Shown: positions 7,641-15,862, counted from the first letter of the stretch. The stretch: DNA of 22,733 bases from Candidatus Zhuqueibacterota bacterium (GCA_013361015.1 JABWAN010000003.1:1-22733), one strand, 5' to 3'. Numbers and translations: made by a program. The notes: generated from the letters alone by a model not told the origin.

Positions 7641-8525
7641 ATGCCCTTCGTCTATTCCCCTCTTTACTTCGCCGAGATCGGCGCGCATGTTTTCCCCATT
7701 AAGAAGTATCATATGATTTACGAGCGGCTGCGCACGGAGCATAATTTCTCCGCAGCCGCCTTTATCCATCCCAAACCGGCAGCACGCGCGCAGTTGTTGC
7801 GTGTGCACGACGTAGTCTATCTCGAAGATTTGGAACGCTTGCGCCACACCTCGCGCACGCTCTCTTCCGAGTTGCCGTTGACGAAGCAGATTGTGGACAT
7901 GTCCATTCTCGCGTGCGGGGGAACGATTCGTACCGCGGAGCTGGCGTTGGAGCACGGCATCGCAGTGCATATCGGCGGCGGATTCCATCATGCATTCGCC
8001 GATCGCGCAGAAGGATTTTGCTACCTCAACGATCTCGCGGTGGCCATCCGCGAAATGCAAAATTTGGGCAAAATTCGGCGCGCGATGGTGGTTGACTGCG
8101 ATCTGCATCAAGGCAACGGTACCGCCAAGATTTTCGCGCATGATCCGGAAGTCTTCACTTTCTCCATGCATCAAGACGATCTTTATCCCATCAAAGAAGA
8201 GAGCAATCTTGATCTGCACTTGCCCAACGGCCTGCATGATGAAGAATATCTCGCGCTGTTGCAAATGCATCTTCCGCCGCGGCTCGATGCTTTCAAACCC
8301 GAGCTGATCGTTTATCAAGCGGGCGCCGATCCCTACGAGCGTGATCAACTCGGGGATTTGAAGCTGACCATTCTCGGGTTGGCGCAACGCGATCGGCTCA
8401 TCTATCAATGGGCGAAAGACCGGCACATTCCGCTCGCGGTTACGCTTGGGGGCGGCTATGCCTATGACACCGACGACACCGTGAGTATCCATGTGAACAC
8501 TTGCCGTCTGGCGCACGAGATTTAG
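7641..8525 (+). CDS. Histone deacetylase family protein (acetylpolyamine/AcuC-like amidohydrolase)
   Basis: A 294-residue arginase/deacetylase-fold Zn enzyme that should remove acyl groups from lysines or polyamines. Catalytic features are all present: the tandem His in IGGGFHHAFADRAEGFCYLND, the zinc ligands Asp and His in VVDCDLHQGNGTA, the third zinc Asp in YQAGADPYERDQLGDLKL, and the transition-state Tyr in TLGGGYAYDTDD. The N-terminus FVYSPLYFAEIGAHVFPIKKY matches short bacterial members. I chose ATG 7641 because homologous sequence begins there; the open frame runs back to GTG 7563 with low-complexity residues. The substrate cannot be read from sequence. It follows opcA by 89 bp, and two small hairpins lie after the stop. 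Confidence 0.92.
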   Translation: MPFVYSPLYFAEIGAHVFPIKKYHMIYERLRTEHNFSAAAFIHPKPAARAQLLRVHDVVYLEDLERLRHTSRTLSSELPLTKQIVDMSILACGGTIRTAELALEHGIAVHIGGGFHHAFADRAEGFCYLNDLAVAIREMQNLGKIRRAMVVDCDLHQGNGTAKIFAHDPEVFTFSMHQDDLYPIKEESNLDLHLPNGLHDEEYLALLQMHLPPRLDAFKPELIVYQAGADPYERDQLGDLKLTILGLAQRDRLIYQWAKDRHIPLAVTLGGGYAYDTDDTVSIHVNTCRLAHEI

Positions 8526-8528
8526 AAG

Positions 8529-8568
8529 CCGGTCAAGTTTTCAAAACCGGGCGGAATCCTTTTTCCGC
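8529..8568 (+). terminator. Two adjacent hairpins after the deacetylase gene (weak terminator candidate)
   Basis: CCGGT/ACCGG (8529-8533, 8546-8550) is followed directly by GCGGAA/TTCCGC (8551-8556, 8563-8568). Neither has a downstream T-run, so factor-independent termination is uncertain. Confidence 0.35.
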
Positions 8569-8636
8569 ACTGCAACAATTTGGTAGGTATTACTGACTAG
8601 TTTGCTGTGCTGAAGCGGGACGACGGAGAAAACTGC

Positions 8637-8665
8637 TTGACAAAGAGGCTCGTGCCTAGTATTTT
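8637..8665 (+). promoter_or_regulatory. Predicted sigma-70-type promoter of the diguanylate cyclase gene
   Basis: A consensus TTGACA (8637-8642) and TATTTT (8660-8665) are separated by 17 bp. Initiation near 8672 would leave a leader of about 390 nt before ATG 9064. Confidence 0.65.
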
Positions 8666-8671
8666 GTCCGC

Positions 8672-9063
8672 GTTTTTCAAGGTATTTTGTTGATTTTTGC
8701 AGGCCGTGAGACCGCCGCAAAATGATGGCGGCGAGGGGAGTTGGTGGTGAGTTGATGTCGCATGACAGGCTAGCAGTATTTCCTTCCTCAAGAGGTCATT
8801 ACAAGCCTTTCAAATCGAGCGAAATCTACGAGCTTGAAACACAACGCAGCCAGCCAGAATGTATCGCAAATACTTCTCCGTATCTCCAATTAGAATTTGA
8901 CTATCGTCCCGCTTGCAGGAGCCAAACGTTATGCCATGCCGTCACCTGGCAGAGGTTCGCTGTGCACGCGAAAACTCTGTGGCGGGTGAGGGGTTTCTCA
9001 AGCCGGCGCGGTTCGGAAGCTTTGCGCAAGCCGAACGCAGCCATTTCACTATGGTTCATTCGC
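8672..9063 (+). ncRNA. Long structured 5' leader of the diguanylate cyclase mRNA (candidate regulatory RNA)
   Basis: The leader contains several hairpins. CCGCC/GGCGG is at 8712-8731. A composite stem spans 8942-8989: TCACC/GGTGA, CAGAG/CTCTG and TTCGC/GCGAA stacked around a 7-nt loop. GTTCGG/CCGAAC is at 9011-9036. I see no GEMM-type conserved c-di-GMP motif and cannot assign it to a known riboswitch class. The frame of the downstream gene is open through most of it, so part could instead be coding. Confidence 0.35.
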
Positions 9064-10023
9064 ATGGTTACAGCTACTTCAAAGGAAACTCGCAAAAACA
9101 AAATCCTGGTGGTGGACGACGTTGCCGTCAACGTGCAGTTGTTGACGACCTACCTCACTTCGGTGGGATATAACGTCATCGCCGCCCGCGACGGGCAGGA
9201 AGCATTGGAAAAAGTGGTAGCTTGCAATCCGGATTTGGTTCTGCTCGATGTCATGATGCCGAAGTTCAACGGGTTCGAAGTGTGCGAGCGCATCAAAGCC
9301 GAGGAGGCGACGCGCATCGTACCGGTCATCATGGTGACGGCTTTGAATGAGATCGAGGACAAAATCAAAGCCACGGAAGCCGGCGCGGATGATTTCGTCA
9401 GCAAGCCGTTCAACAAGCTGGAGCTGCTGACGCGCGTGAAATCGTTGCTGCGCATCAAGGAACTGCACGATCAGCTCAACGCCAAGGTGAAAGAATTGGA
9501 AGAGGCACAAGAGCGCTTGCGGCAGTTGGCGATCACCGACGGCTTGACCAGCCTGTTCAATCATCGTTACTTCAAAGAGCACCTTGAGCAGGAATTGTAT
9601 CGCGCCTCCCGCCAACACACCGAAGTGTCTCTCATCATGATCGACATCGACTTCTTCAAGCGCTATAACGATACCTTCGGGCATCCGGCGGGCGATGCCT
9701 TGCTGCGCGCGGTCGCGCGTTTGCTGAAAGAGAACATTCGCAAAATCGACATTGCGGCGCGTTATGGCGGAGAAGAATTCACGTTGGTGCTCGCGGATAC
9801 GACGAAAGCTGCGGCGAGCACGGTTGCGGAGAAGATGCGGCGCATGGTTGAAACGAATCCGTTCGAAGGCTTGCCTTCACATAACAACGGTCACATCACC
9901 ATCAGCCTCGGCGTTGCAACCTTTCCGATCGATGCGACCAATTCGAATGATTTGATCGCCATGGCGGACCAGCGGCTCTATCAAGCCAAACAACAGGGCC
10001 GGAACCTGGTCGTGGCGGAATAG
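9064..10023 (+). CDS. Response regulator diguanylate cyclase (REC-GGDEF, PleD-like)
   Basis: The protein makes cyclic di-GMP from two GTP when phosphorylated. Residues 11-130 are a receiver with acidic pocket D18/D19, phospho-acceptor D62 in LVLLDVMMP, a signalling Thr in VIMVTAL and Lys in SKPF. A coiled coil follows (HDQLNAKVKELEEAQERLRQL), then the GGDEF domain from AITDGLTSLFNHRYF. The active site is GGEEF at 235-239, and the inhibitory RxxD site is intact as RKID (226-229), so product feedback is expected. ATG 9064 gives 319 residues, normal for this architecture, but lacks a clear ribosome site. An in-frame extension to 8722 resembles no known domain. The membrane kinase gene downstream is a possible phosphodonor. 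Confidence 0.93.
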   Translation: MVTATSKETRKNKILVVDDVAVNVQLLTTYLTSVGYNVIAARDGQEALEKVVACNPDLVLLDVMMPKFNGFEVCERIKAEEATRIVPVIMVTALNEIEDKIKATEAGADDFVSKPFNKLELLTRVKSLLRIKELHDQLNAKVKELEEAQERLRQLAITDGLTSLFNHRYFKEHLEQELYRASRQHTEVSLIMIDIDFFKRYNDTFGHPAGDALLRAVARLLKENIRKIDIAARYGGEEFTLVLADTTKAAASTVAEKMRRMVETNPFEGLPSHNNGHITISLGVATFPIDATNSNDLIAMADQRLYQAKQQGRNLVVAE

Positions 10024-10045
10024 AAAAAGCAATAAAAATTATGTA

Positions 10046-10074
10046 TTGACATGACGGCGAGATTTTGCTAAAGT
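10046..10074 (+). promoter_or_regulatory. Predicted sigma-70-type promoter of the membrane histidine kinase
   Basis: TTGACA (10046-10051) and TAAAGT (10069-10074) are spaced by 17 bp just after the cyclase stop. This would give a leader of about 75 nt to the TTG start at 10157. Confidence 0.6.
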
Positions 10075-10156
10075 CGGAAAGATATGGCGAACGTGAACCT
10101 CGCGTTCTGTGCCGATAGCAAACGGCAGGCACGAATTCTCTGTTAGGGAGAATGAA

Positions 10157-11668
10157 TTGGATTGGCTTTTCTTAAAACAAAATTCCATTTTCCGCAAGAT
10201 TTTCTCGATCACCCTCTCGGTGTCGCTTCTGCCGTTGTTGGTGTCGTGGATCTATGTGTTGCGCAATGCGGCGCAACACGGCTTTGATCCGGGCGATCGC
10301 GTGGCCATCGTGTTTTATCTCGCCTCGGGCGCAGCCACGGTGCTGGCGCTGGCTGGGTCTTACTTCGTTTCCAAGCGCATCAGCCAGCCCATCACGCATT
10401 TCACGCGCACGGCCAAGGAGATCGCGCGCGGCAATTTCGATGAGCGCGTCGTGATTGAGTCGCAGGATGAAATCGGGCAGTTGGCCAGAATCTTCAACTA
10501 CATGACCACCGAGCTGCGGCGCTTGCGCGATCTCGACCTCAACCGCATCTTCAATGAAAAATCCAAAACCGAATCCATTCTCAAGAACATCGCTGACGGC
10601 GTGATCGGCACGGACGCCAGCAACAACATCATCATGGTGAATGCCGTGATGGAACAGTGGTTCGGCATCAAAGAGAAGCAGTGCATGGGCAAGCCGCTTG
10701 AAACCTGCATCTCCACCAACTCGCTGCTGCACTTCATCACCAAAGTGCGCGACAACGACAAGCCGAGCACGGCGCTGCCCGAAACCGAAATCAAAATCAA
10801 ATCCCCGAAAAATTGGCGCGACGTTTTTCTGCAGGCGCGCGCGGCCCGCATCATCAACGAAAAAGGCGAGTTCGTCGGCATCGTGACGATCCTCCGCGAC
10901 ATCACGCGTGAAAAAGAAATCGACCGCATGAAAACGGAATTGGTGTCGATGGTTGCGCATGAACTGCGCTCGCCGCTCACCTCGATCTCCGGCTTCAGCG
11001 AGCTGCTGCTCGATCCCACGGTCAACCGCGAGCAATCCGAAGAATACGCGGGCATCATTCTCAAAGAATCGAATCGCCTGAGCGAGCTGATCAATAAATT
11101 TCTCGACATTTCGAAGATCGAGGCCGGCAAGATTCAAATCAAGCGCGTGCCCATGCAACTGCGCGACGTGCTCGACAAAGTGCTCGACGTGAACATGACG
11201 CAAGCGGAGCGCAAGGGCATCGTGGTCAGCGTGAAAGTCGCGAACGACATTCCGCTGGTGCTCGGCGACAAAGACATGCTCGAGCAAGTGGTGCTCAATC
11301 TCTTCAGCAACGCCGTGAAATACAGCCCGGAAAACACGGCCATTGAATTGCGTTTGAAAGAGCACGAGAACGACGTGCTTTGCGAGATCGAAGACAACGG
11401 CTACGGTATTTCGGAAAAAGCCTTGCCGCGCATTTTTGAAAAGTTTTATCGCGTGACCGACAATGAAAAGGTGCGCGAGATTACCGGCACGGGACTCGGG
11501 CTTTCGCTCGTCAAAGAGATTATCGAAATTCACGGCGGCAATATCGAAGTGAAGAGCAAGCTCGGCGAAGGCTCGACGTTTTCCTTCACCATTCCGAAAT
11601 ACAACGGCGCATTCCAAGAGCCTGGCACCGAGACCTTCGAATACGGCTTGATGGGCGAGATGGGGTGA
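10157..11668 (+). CDS. Membrane sensor histidine kinase (TM-HAMP-PAS-HisKA-HATPase)
   Basis: An inner-membrane kinase. Two hydrophobic segments (about residues 13-35 and 52-75) flank a short loop, so there is almost no periplasmic sensor. A HAMP linker follows (SKRISQPITHFTRTAKEIARGNF...ESQDEIGQLARIFNYM), then a PAS domain (about 140-250) starting ILKNIADGVIGTDASNNIIMVN. HisKA carries the phospho-acceptor His in MVAHELRSPLTS (about H268). The ATPase has NLFSNAVKYSPEN, DNGYGIS and GTGLGLSLVKEI. TTG 10157 is chosen because AGGGAG lies 7 bases upstream; the frame also allows GTG 10109. Sensing is probably cytoplasmic through PAS or within the membrane. The receiver-cyclase immediately upstream is a plausible partner, but this is context only. 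Confidence 0.92.
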   Translation: MDWLFLKQNSIFRKIFSITLSVSLLPLLVSWIYVLRNAAQHGFDPGDRVAIVFYLASGAATVLALAGSYFVSKRISQPITHFTRTAKEIARGNFDERVVIESQDEIGQLARIFNYMTTELRRLRDLDLNRIFNEKSKTESILKNIADGVIGTDASNNIIMVNAVMEQWFGIKEKQCMGKPLETCISTNSLLHFITKVRDNDKPSTALPETEIKIKSPKNWRDVFLQARAARIINEKGEFVGIVTILRDITREKEIDRMKTELVSMVAHELRSPLTSISGFSELLLDPTVNREQSEEYAGIILKESNRLSELINKFLDISKIEAGKIQIKRVPMQLRDVLDKVLDVNMTQAERKGIVVSVKVANDIPLVLGDKDMLEQVVLNLFSNAVKYSPENTAIELRLKEHENDVLCEIEDNGYGISEKALPRIFEKFYRVTDNEKVREITGTGLGLSLVKEIIEIHGGNIEVKSKLGEGSTFSFTIPKYNGAFQEPGTETFEYGLMGEMG

Positions 11669-12006
11669 AGCGATATTTCACGATTTGTCATTACGCAACA
11701 ATCTTGTTAAGCGCTGGCATGAGTTGCCGAGCACATGAAAGGATTCCTCCCATGAATGACAGATGCTCTTAGGCAGACGCCTTTTACCGATTGCCGCAAA
11801 TCAAAAAATATTCACACGCGTTCTCTTCCTCGCCCTCAACCTGCGCGCCTTCCTCTTCGACATCTCAGGCGAGGCCGTCAATCATTCCAAAACAGAGCAA
11901 AGCATTTTTGCTGTGAATAAAGACCTCGAACTTTTTCCGCGCTATTCGTAAAATCCGCTTACAGAAAAAGCTTTTTCTTTTGATCTTTTGGCGATAAAAA
12001 CTCATT
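11669..12006. other. Intergenic region with a dispersed-repeat copy, no convincing gene
   Basis: The 338-bp gap holds a 62-codon frame (11763-11951) without ribosome site or recognisable features, which I do not call. The 3' part carries the repeat at 11940-11984. Confidence 0.6.
11940..11984 (+). repeat. Dispersed repeat copy upstream of the soluble kinase
   Basis: Two modules are shared with 18969-19097. The first, at 11940-11963 (ending TCGTAAAATCCGCTTACA), matches the reverse complement of 18970-18995 apart from a 2-nt gap. The second, at 11966-11984 (ending CTTTTTCTTTTGAT), is identical over 19 bases to 19079-19097. The AGAAAAAG/CTTTTTCT palindrome at 11963-11978 is perfect. The element ends 23 bases before the kinase start. 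Confidence 0.75.
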
Positions 12007-13941
12007 GTGGAACCTCCCGTGGAGCTTTCTGCCGGCCGCATGCGCAAAACGATTTTGATGATCGACGACGACGCGGATCAGCGTGAGATCACGCGCAAAA
12101 TCCTCGGGGCGCACGGCTATCAATTTGCCGAGGCCGATTCCTGCGAAGAAGGCTTGAAATTTACTCTGCAGTATCAGCCTCATCTCGTGCTGCTTGATTA
12201 CTTGATGCCCGGCATGACCGGCGCGGATTTTTTGCACGAGTTGACGAGCAACCCGCACTACAAAGCCGTGAGCGAAACGCCGGTAATCATGCTCACCGCG
12301 CGCACGCGCAACGAAGTCAATCAAGCGCGGCTCTTTCAAATGGGCCTGCGCATGTATCTCGAAAAGCCCTTCAATAGCCACGAGCTGATCAACGTCATTG
12401 AGAACGTGTTCGCGCTCAACGACATGCGACAACGCAATCGCGAGCTGGAACAGCGCATCAAGCTCACCGAGTACAAGTATCAGGACATCATCGAGAACGC
12501 GAACGACTTGATCTTCACGCTCAACGCCGCGGGCGAGTTCGTGTTCATCAATCGCCGTTTGTCGGTGCTCACCGGCTATCTGCGCGAAGAATGGAAAGAC
12601 CGGCCGCTGCTCGACATCGTGCTGCCGGAAGATCGCAGCACGGTCGAAGTGAATTTCAAGAACACGCTCAAAGGCAAGTCGCGCATCTTTGAAATGCGCA
12701 TTCCCGGGCATAACGGCAGGGTGTTGTATCTCTCCACCAACATCAATCCCATTCTCGAACATGGCGAGGTGACGGGCTGCGTGGGCATCGCGCGTGACGT
12801 GACGCAGCGCAAAAAGCTCGAGCAGGAAATTACGGATCTTAAAAACTTCAACGAGAGCGTGATTCAGAGCATCGGCTCGGGTTTGATCACGTTGGATTTG
12901 GAGAAGCGCATCACCTCTTTCAATCAAGCCGCGGAAGAAATTTTGGGGTGGCGCGCCAATGAGGTGATCGGTCTGTATTTGGAAGAAGCGTTGCCGCCCG
13001 AAGAAGTACAGCGCTTGTTGCCGCAAACGGAATGGCGTGATGCGAAGGACTCCTCTTTGCTGCACCGCGAAATGGAGATTACACGCAAGGACCGCAAGCG
13101 CATTCACGTGGGTTACACGGTCAGCTCGCGGCGCGATAATCGCAATCAGCACGTGGGCACGATCATTTCGTTCCGCGACATCTCACAGATCAAACAGATG
13201 CAAGCCGAGGTGTTGCGCATGGATCGGCTCGCCTCGCTGGGCGTACTCGCGAGCGGCATTGCTCATGAGATTCGCAATCCGCTCGCGGGCATTAAAACCG
13301 TCGCGCAAACTTTGGAAGAAGATTTGGAGGAAGGCGACGGCAAACGCGAATACCTCGCGCGCATCATTCGGCAGGTGAATCGCATGGATGAGTTGCTGCG
13401 CACGCTGTTTTCGTATGCGCGGCCGCAATCGCCCGTGCGCCGGCCCTACAAGCTGCAAGACATCATCAACGAAGTGAAAGGTCTCATGCTGCAACGTTTC
13501 GAGCGCGCCAACATTCGCTTCGAAGAAATTTACGCGGAAGATTTGCCGCTCGTGCTCGTGGACTTCCATCAAACGCAGCAGGTGTTCATTAATCTTTTTT
13601 TGAATGCGATTGATGCCATGAGCGGCGGCGGCAGCTTGACAATCCACGCGCGGCCCGTTACCAAGCCGCCATCGCGCGGGGACCGCCGCGGCAAAAGATT
13701 TCACGAGCCGCAGCGCAATGGGCGCTTTGCCGAAGTGCGCGTGAGCGACACCGGCGAGGGCATTCCGCGCGAAAACATGCAAGCGATCTTCGATCCGTTC
13801 TTCACCACGAAGCCGCAAGGCTCGGGCTTGGGCTTGTCCATCGTCTATCGCATCATCGAAGAGCATCGCGGCCACATCCACGTGGAAAGCGAGCCGGGCA
13901 AAGGCACGACGTTCAGCTTGTTTTTGCCGGTGGAGGAATAA
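12007..13941 (+). CDS. Soluble hybrid histidine kinase (REC-PAS-PAS-HisKA-HATPase)
   Basis: A 644-residue cytoplasmic kinase without membrane segments. A receiver occupies residues 13-135: acidic D20-D22, phospho-acceptor D64 in LVLLDYLMPG, Thr in VIMLTAR and Lys in YLEKPF. Two PAS domains follow (about 155-285 and 290-405). HisKA with LGVLASGIAHEIRNPLAGI places the acceptor at H420, in the form typical of NtrB/AtoS-like kinases. The ATPase shows NLFLNAIDAM, VSDTGEGIP and GSGLGLSIVYRIIEEH. The N-terminal receiver means it can itself take a phosphoryl signal. GTG 12007 is used; ATG 12040 is an alternative, and neither has a good ribosome site. The likely output partner is the sigma-54 activator at 16630, now separated by the accessory block. 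Confidence 0.92.
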   Translation: MEPPVELSAGRMRKTILMIDDDADQREITRKILGAHGYQFAEADSCEEGLKFTLQYQPHLVLLDYLMPGMTGADFLHELTSNPHYKAVSETPVIMLTARTRNEVNQARLFQMGLRMYLEKPFNSHELINVIENVFALNDMRQRNRELEQRIKLTEYKYQDIIENANDLIFTLNAAGEFVFINRRLSVLTGYLREEWKDRPLLDIVLPEDRSTVEVNFKNTLKGKSRIFEMRIPGHNGRVLYLSTNINPILEHGEVTGCVGIARDVTQRKKLEQEITDLKNFNESVIQSIGSGLITLDLEKRITSFNQAAEEILGWRANEVIGLYLEEALPPEEVQRLLPQTEWRDAKDSSLLHREMEITRKDRKRIHVGYTVSSRRDNRNQHVGTIISFRDISQIKQMQAEVLRMDRLASLGVLASGIAHEIRNPLAGIKTVAQTLEEDLEEGDGKREYLARIIRQVNRMDELLRTLFSYARPQSPVRRPYKLQDIINEVKGLMLQRFERANIRFEEIYAEDLPLVLVDFHQTQQVFINLFLNAIDAMSGGGSLTIHARPVTKPPSRGDRRGKRFHEPQRNGRFAEVRVSDTGEGIPRENMQAIFDPFFTTKPQGSGLGLSIVYRIIEEHRGHIHVESEPGKGTTFSLFLPVEE

Positions 13942-13946
13942 ATTGA

Positions 13947-13976
13947 TTTGCCAACGAGAGGTATAGCGATTATAAT
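13947..13976 (+). promoter_or_regulatory. Predicted promoter of the MazF-like cassette
   Basis: A perfect TATAAT (13971-13976) has a weak TTTGCC (13947-13952) 18 bp upstream. Initiation near 13983 would give a 66-nt leader ending in GAGGA before ATG 14049. Confidence 0.45.
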
Positions 13977-14048
13977 AGATGTGTGCGCGCCGTCTCAACT
14001 GCGAAACGTTGCAAAAATGTTTATGAAAACTTTTATGAGGAATGACCA

Positions 14049-14357
14049 ATGCTCCAAACTTATCAAGGCGTGATTAAAAACGGCGCCGTCGTTTTTCTGA
14101 AGCCGCCCAAACTAACCAACGGCACGCGTGTTCTTATCATGCCACAGAACGATTCTGAAAAAGAATGGCTGACCGCAGCGCAAGCCGCCAAGCGTTTTCA
14201 GATTGCGGCAGCTTTAATTCGACAATGGATGAAATCCGGTAAAGTGCGCGTTGCTCCGCACGATATTAAATTGGTAAACGCGGGCGACGTGGAAGATGCG
14301 GTGGAGCAACACGAATTATTGGGCCTCTCGATGCAAGTCATAAAACGGGAGGAGTAG
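14049..14357 (+). CDS. Antitoxin-like protein (DUF104-like N-terminus plus helix-turn-helix)
   Basis: A 102-residue protein with two parts. Residues 1-35, MLQTYQGVIKNGAVVFL then LTNGTRVLIM, resemble the beta-rich DUF104/AF2212-like antitoxin fold. Residues 40-95, EWLTAAQAAKRFQIAAALI then IRQWMKSGKVRVA, look like an excisionase/MerR-type helix-turn-helix. The combination suggests a DNA-binding antitoxin that also autoregulates. GAGGA sits upstream of the ATG. It ends 4 bp before a PemK/MazF-family gene, whose ribosome site lies inside its last codons, so the two are translationally linked. The toxin-antitoxin role is inferred from order, size and the toxin neighbour. Confidence 0.65.
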   Translation: MLQTYQGVIKNGAVVFLKPPKLTNGTRVLIMPQNDSEKEWLTAAQAAKRFQIAAALIRQWMKSGKVRVAPHDIKLVNAGDVEDAVEQHELLGLSMQVIKREE

Positions 14358-14361
14358 CATT

Positions 14362-14712
14362 ATGAGCTACAAGCGTGGTGACGTTATCTCGGTGGTGTAT
14401 CACCCCGCAACGACGGGGCCGCAAAGGATTACAAAGCCGCGCCCTATGGTAATCATCAGCACCGACACGTATCATTCCGAACGCCCGCAAGATGTGGTCG
14501 CCGCGCTCGTTACTTCCAAAGTGGCGAAATACAAAGGCACAACGGATTATGCTCTGCGTGACTGGAGAAGCGCAGGTTTGAATGTGCCCTCTGCGGTGCG
14601 TTGCACGCTGGCAACGATTGAACAAAGCCAACTAGGCGGCAAAGTAGGAACTTTGAGCGCCTCGGATTTGCGAGGCGTGGAAACGATTTTGAGGCGAGCG
14701 TTGGGGTTATGA
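14362..14712 (+). CDS. MazF/PemK-family mRNA interferase toxin
   Basis: A 116-residue protein of the PemK/MazF endoribonuclease fold. Characteristic segments are YKRGDVISVVYHPATT at the N-terminus, the KPRPMVIIS strand with the conserved Arg-Pro, DVVAALVTSKVAKY, a middle GLNVPSAVRCTLATIEQSQL, and the ending GTLSASDLRGVETILRRAL. Members cleave single-stranded RNA and are neutralised by the protein encoded next to them. GGGAGGAG within the upstream gene gives a strong ribosome site, so toxin and antitoxin are made from one transcript. Length is normal for the family. Whether this copy is active cannot be judged from sequence. Confidence 0.82.
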   Translation: MSYKRGDVISVVYHPATTGPQRITKPRPMVIISTDTYHSERPQDVVAALVTSKVAKYKGTTDYALRDWRSAGLNVPSAVRCTLATIEQSQLGGKVGTLSASDLRGVETILRRALGL

Positions 14713-14748
14713 GGTGACGAATTGCTGCACTGCGGATAACGAGCCTCA

Positions 14749-15666
14749 TTGAAGTTTATTTTGCCCAAAGAAAGAACATTGAACATCAGATTCCACAATG
14801 ATCCCGGTGCCTATGTTGCGCACTACACGCGCACTGAAATCGCACTCGATCTAATTCTCAAGAACAATAGTCTTCGGCTCGGCCCCTTCAGCGCAACAAA
14901 CGATCCTCGCGAAACAAAGACATGGGGCTTTGCGATTGGTGCCTCGCGGGAAAGACCTTCAGCAGATGTCGAGGCGCTGGCTAATCGCAACGCGGACTTT
15001 GACCGCATTTTGAAACATGGCTGTAAAATTCTTTGTGTGTCGGAAGACGCCGCAAATACGTGGAAACAGAATGTGGCGGGACGGTGCTTTGGGAAGGTGC
15101 GTATGTGGGCGCAGTACACTGATAATCACACTGGAGTTTGCCTGATCTTCGATAAAGAAGCTTTGGATCAAACCTTAAAAAGCACACTCCGATCACGTGG
15201 AATGTTAATGAGTGGACCGGTGAAGTATCGAGATTTTTGGGATGATATCGGTAGCACAGATTGGATTGCTCATATGGATGCATTTATGCTTTCGGCAAAT
15301 GATATCGCAAGCCGTGGCTTGGAGAACGTGTTACGAAGTGCTCGGAATAAGCACATTCAAACCTTCTTCTTTCAAAAAAGCAAAGACTGGGAGAGTGAAA
15401 CTGAGTATCGCTGGATACTTCTCGGCGAAATGGACGAACCGGAGTTCGTTCCACTAGATGATTCGCTTCGGGCAATCTTGCTTGGCATTGATTTTCCACA
15501 GCATCGTCTTGCGGAGGTTCATAGCTACTGCCGGCAATACCAAGCTCATTTGTCGCGAATTGTTTGGATCAACGGCATGCCTGGCGTGCACTGGCTTGCT
15601 CCCGATGAGCTTTCAGCAGCAGAGTTTCAACGGATACGAAGTATGTTTGGGTTGAATCCTAACTGA
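14749..15666 (+). CDS. DUF2971 domain protein, possible defence-associated
   Basis: A 305-residue soluble protein with DUF2971 landmarks: AHYTRTEIALDLILKNNSLRLG near the N-terminus, SATNDPRE, CVSEDAANTW, the central MWAQYTDNHTGVCLIFD, and the C-terminal KDWESETEYRWI. These residues cluster in the family and may form an active site, but no reaction is established. DUF2971 genes are frequent in islands with toxin-antitoxin and defence genes, which fits its position here. The start is TTG 14749 because no other in-frame start precedes the conserved HYT motif; the ribosome site is weak. It is more AT-rich than the flanking kinase genes, consistent with acquisition. Its stop lies 10 bp before a displaced fragment of the sigma-54 activator gene. 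Confidence 0.75.
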   Translation: MKFILPKERTLNIRFHNDPGAYVAHYTRTEIALDLILKNNSLRLGPFSATNDPRETKTWGFAIGASRERPSADVEALANRNADFDRILKHGCKILCVSEDAANTWKQNVAGRCFGKVRMWAQYTDNHTGVCLIFDKEALDQTLKSTLRSRGMLMSGPVKYRDFWDDIGSTDWIAHMDAFMLSANDIASRGLENVLRSARNKHIQTFFFQKSKDWESETEYRWILLGEMDEPEFVPLDDSLRAILLGIDFPQHRLAEVHSYCRQYQAHLSRIVWINGMPGVHWLAPDELSAAEFQRIRSMFGLNPN

Positions 15667-15676
15667 CAAGCATAGC

Positions 15677-15811
15677 TCGGCTCGAATGCTATTTGTGGAA
15701 GATAATGCCGACTTGTGTCATACCCCTGCCGAGGTCTTCCGCAAGAGCGGCCACAAAGTGGTGACCGCGCTCAACGGCGCGGAGGCGCAAGGCCTGCTCA
15801 AAACTTCCGCC
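15677..15811 (+). repeat. Direct repeat A, left copy (partner 16636-16770)
   Basis: This 135-bp repeat has a constant offset of 959 bp and ten mismatches. Identity begins at TCGGCTCGAATG and ends at AAAACTTCCGCC. The two copies bracket the 824-bp PIN/RHH cassette. Confidence 0.92.
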
Positions 15812-15853
15812 AGTATAAATGCGAACGTTGTGGCTTGCACTAAGATTTCATAA
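15677..15853 (+). pseudogene. Displaced 5' fragment of the sigma-54 activator gene
   Basis: Positions 15677-15811 match 16636-16770 at 125 of 135 bases by hand alignment, with no gaps. Translated from ATG 15686, the first 42 residues repeat the receiver start (MLFVEDNADLCHTPAEVF) with I-to-F, L-to-P and R-to-G changes. The frame then runs 13 unrelated codons to TAA at 15853. The receiver's phospho-acceptor Asp and everything beyond are absent, so the fragment cannot be a working regulator. The L-to-P change in the first helix also suggests loss of constraint. It forms the left border of the PIN-toxin cassette. Confidence 0.92.
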
Positions 15854-15862
15854 TTTGCGCTC

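Noticed and set aside
8942..9036. Known c-di-GMP riboswitch (GEMM) or small SRP RNA
   Set aside because: The GEMM core and the SRP tetraloop motif were looked for and not found; only generic hairpins are visible.
8722..9063. In-frame N-terminal extension of the diguanylate cyclase
   Set aside because: The frame is open, but the residues resemble no domain, there is no ribosome site, and the region holds strong hairpins. A normal receiver start lies at 9064. It remains possible.
10172..11617. 481-codon minus-strand frame opposite the membrane kinase
   Set aside because: The plus strand encodes all kinase motifs. The antisense product is rich in His, Phe and Val in low-information patterns typical of shadow frames.
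11763..11951. 62-codon open frame between the two kinases
   Set aside because: No ribosome site, no recognisable motif, and it runs into the dispersed repeat.
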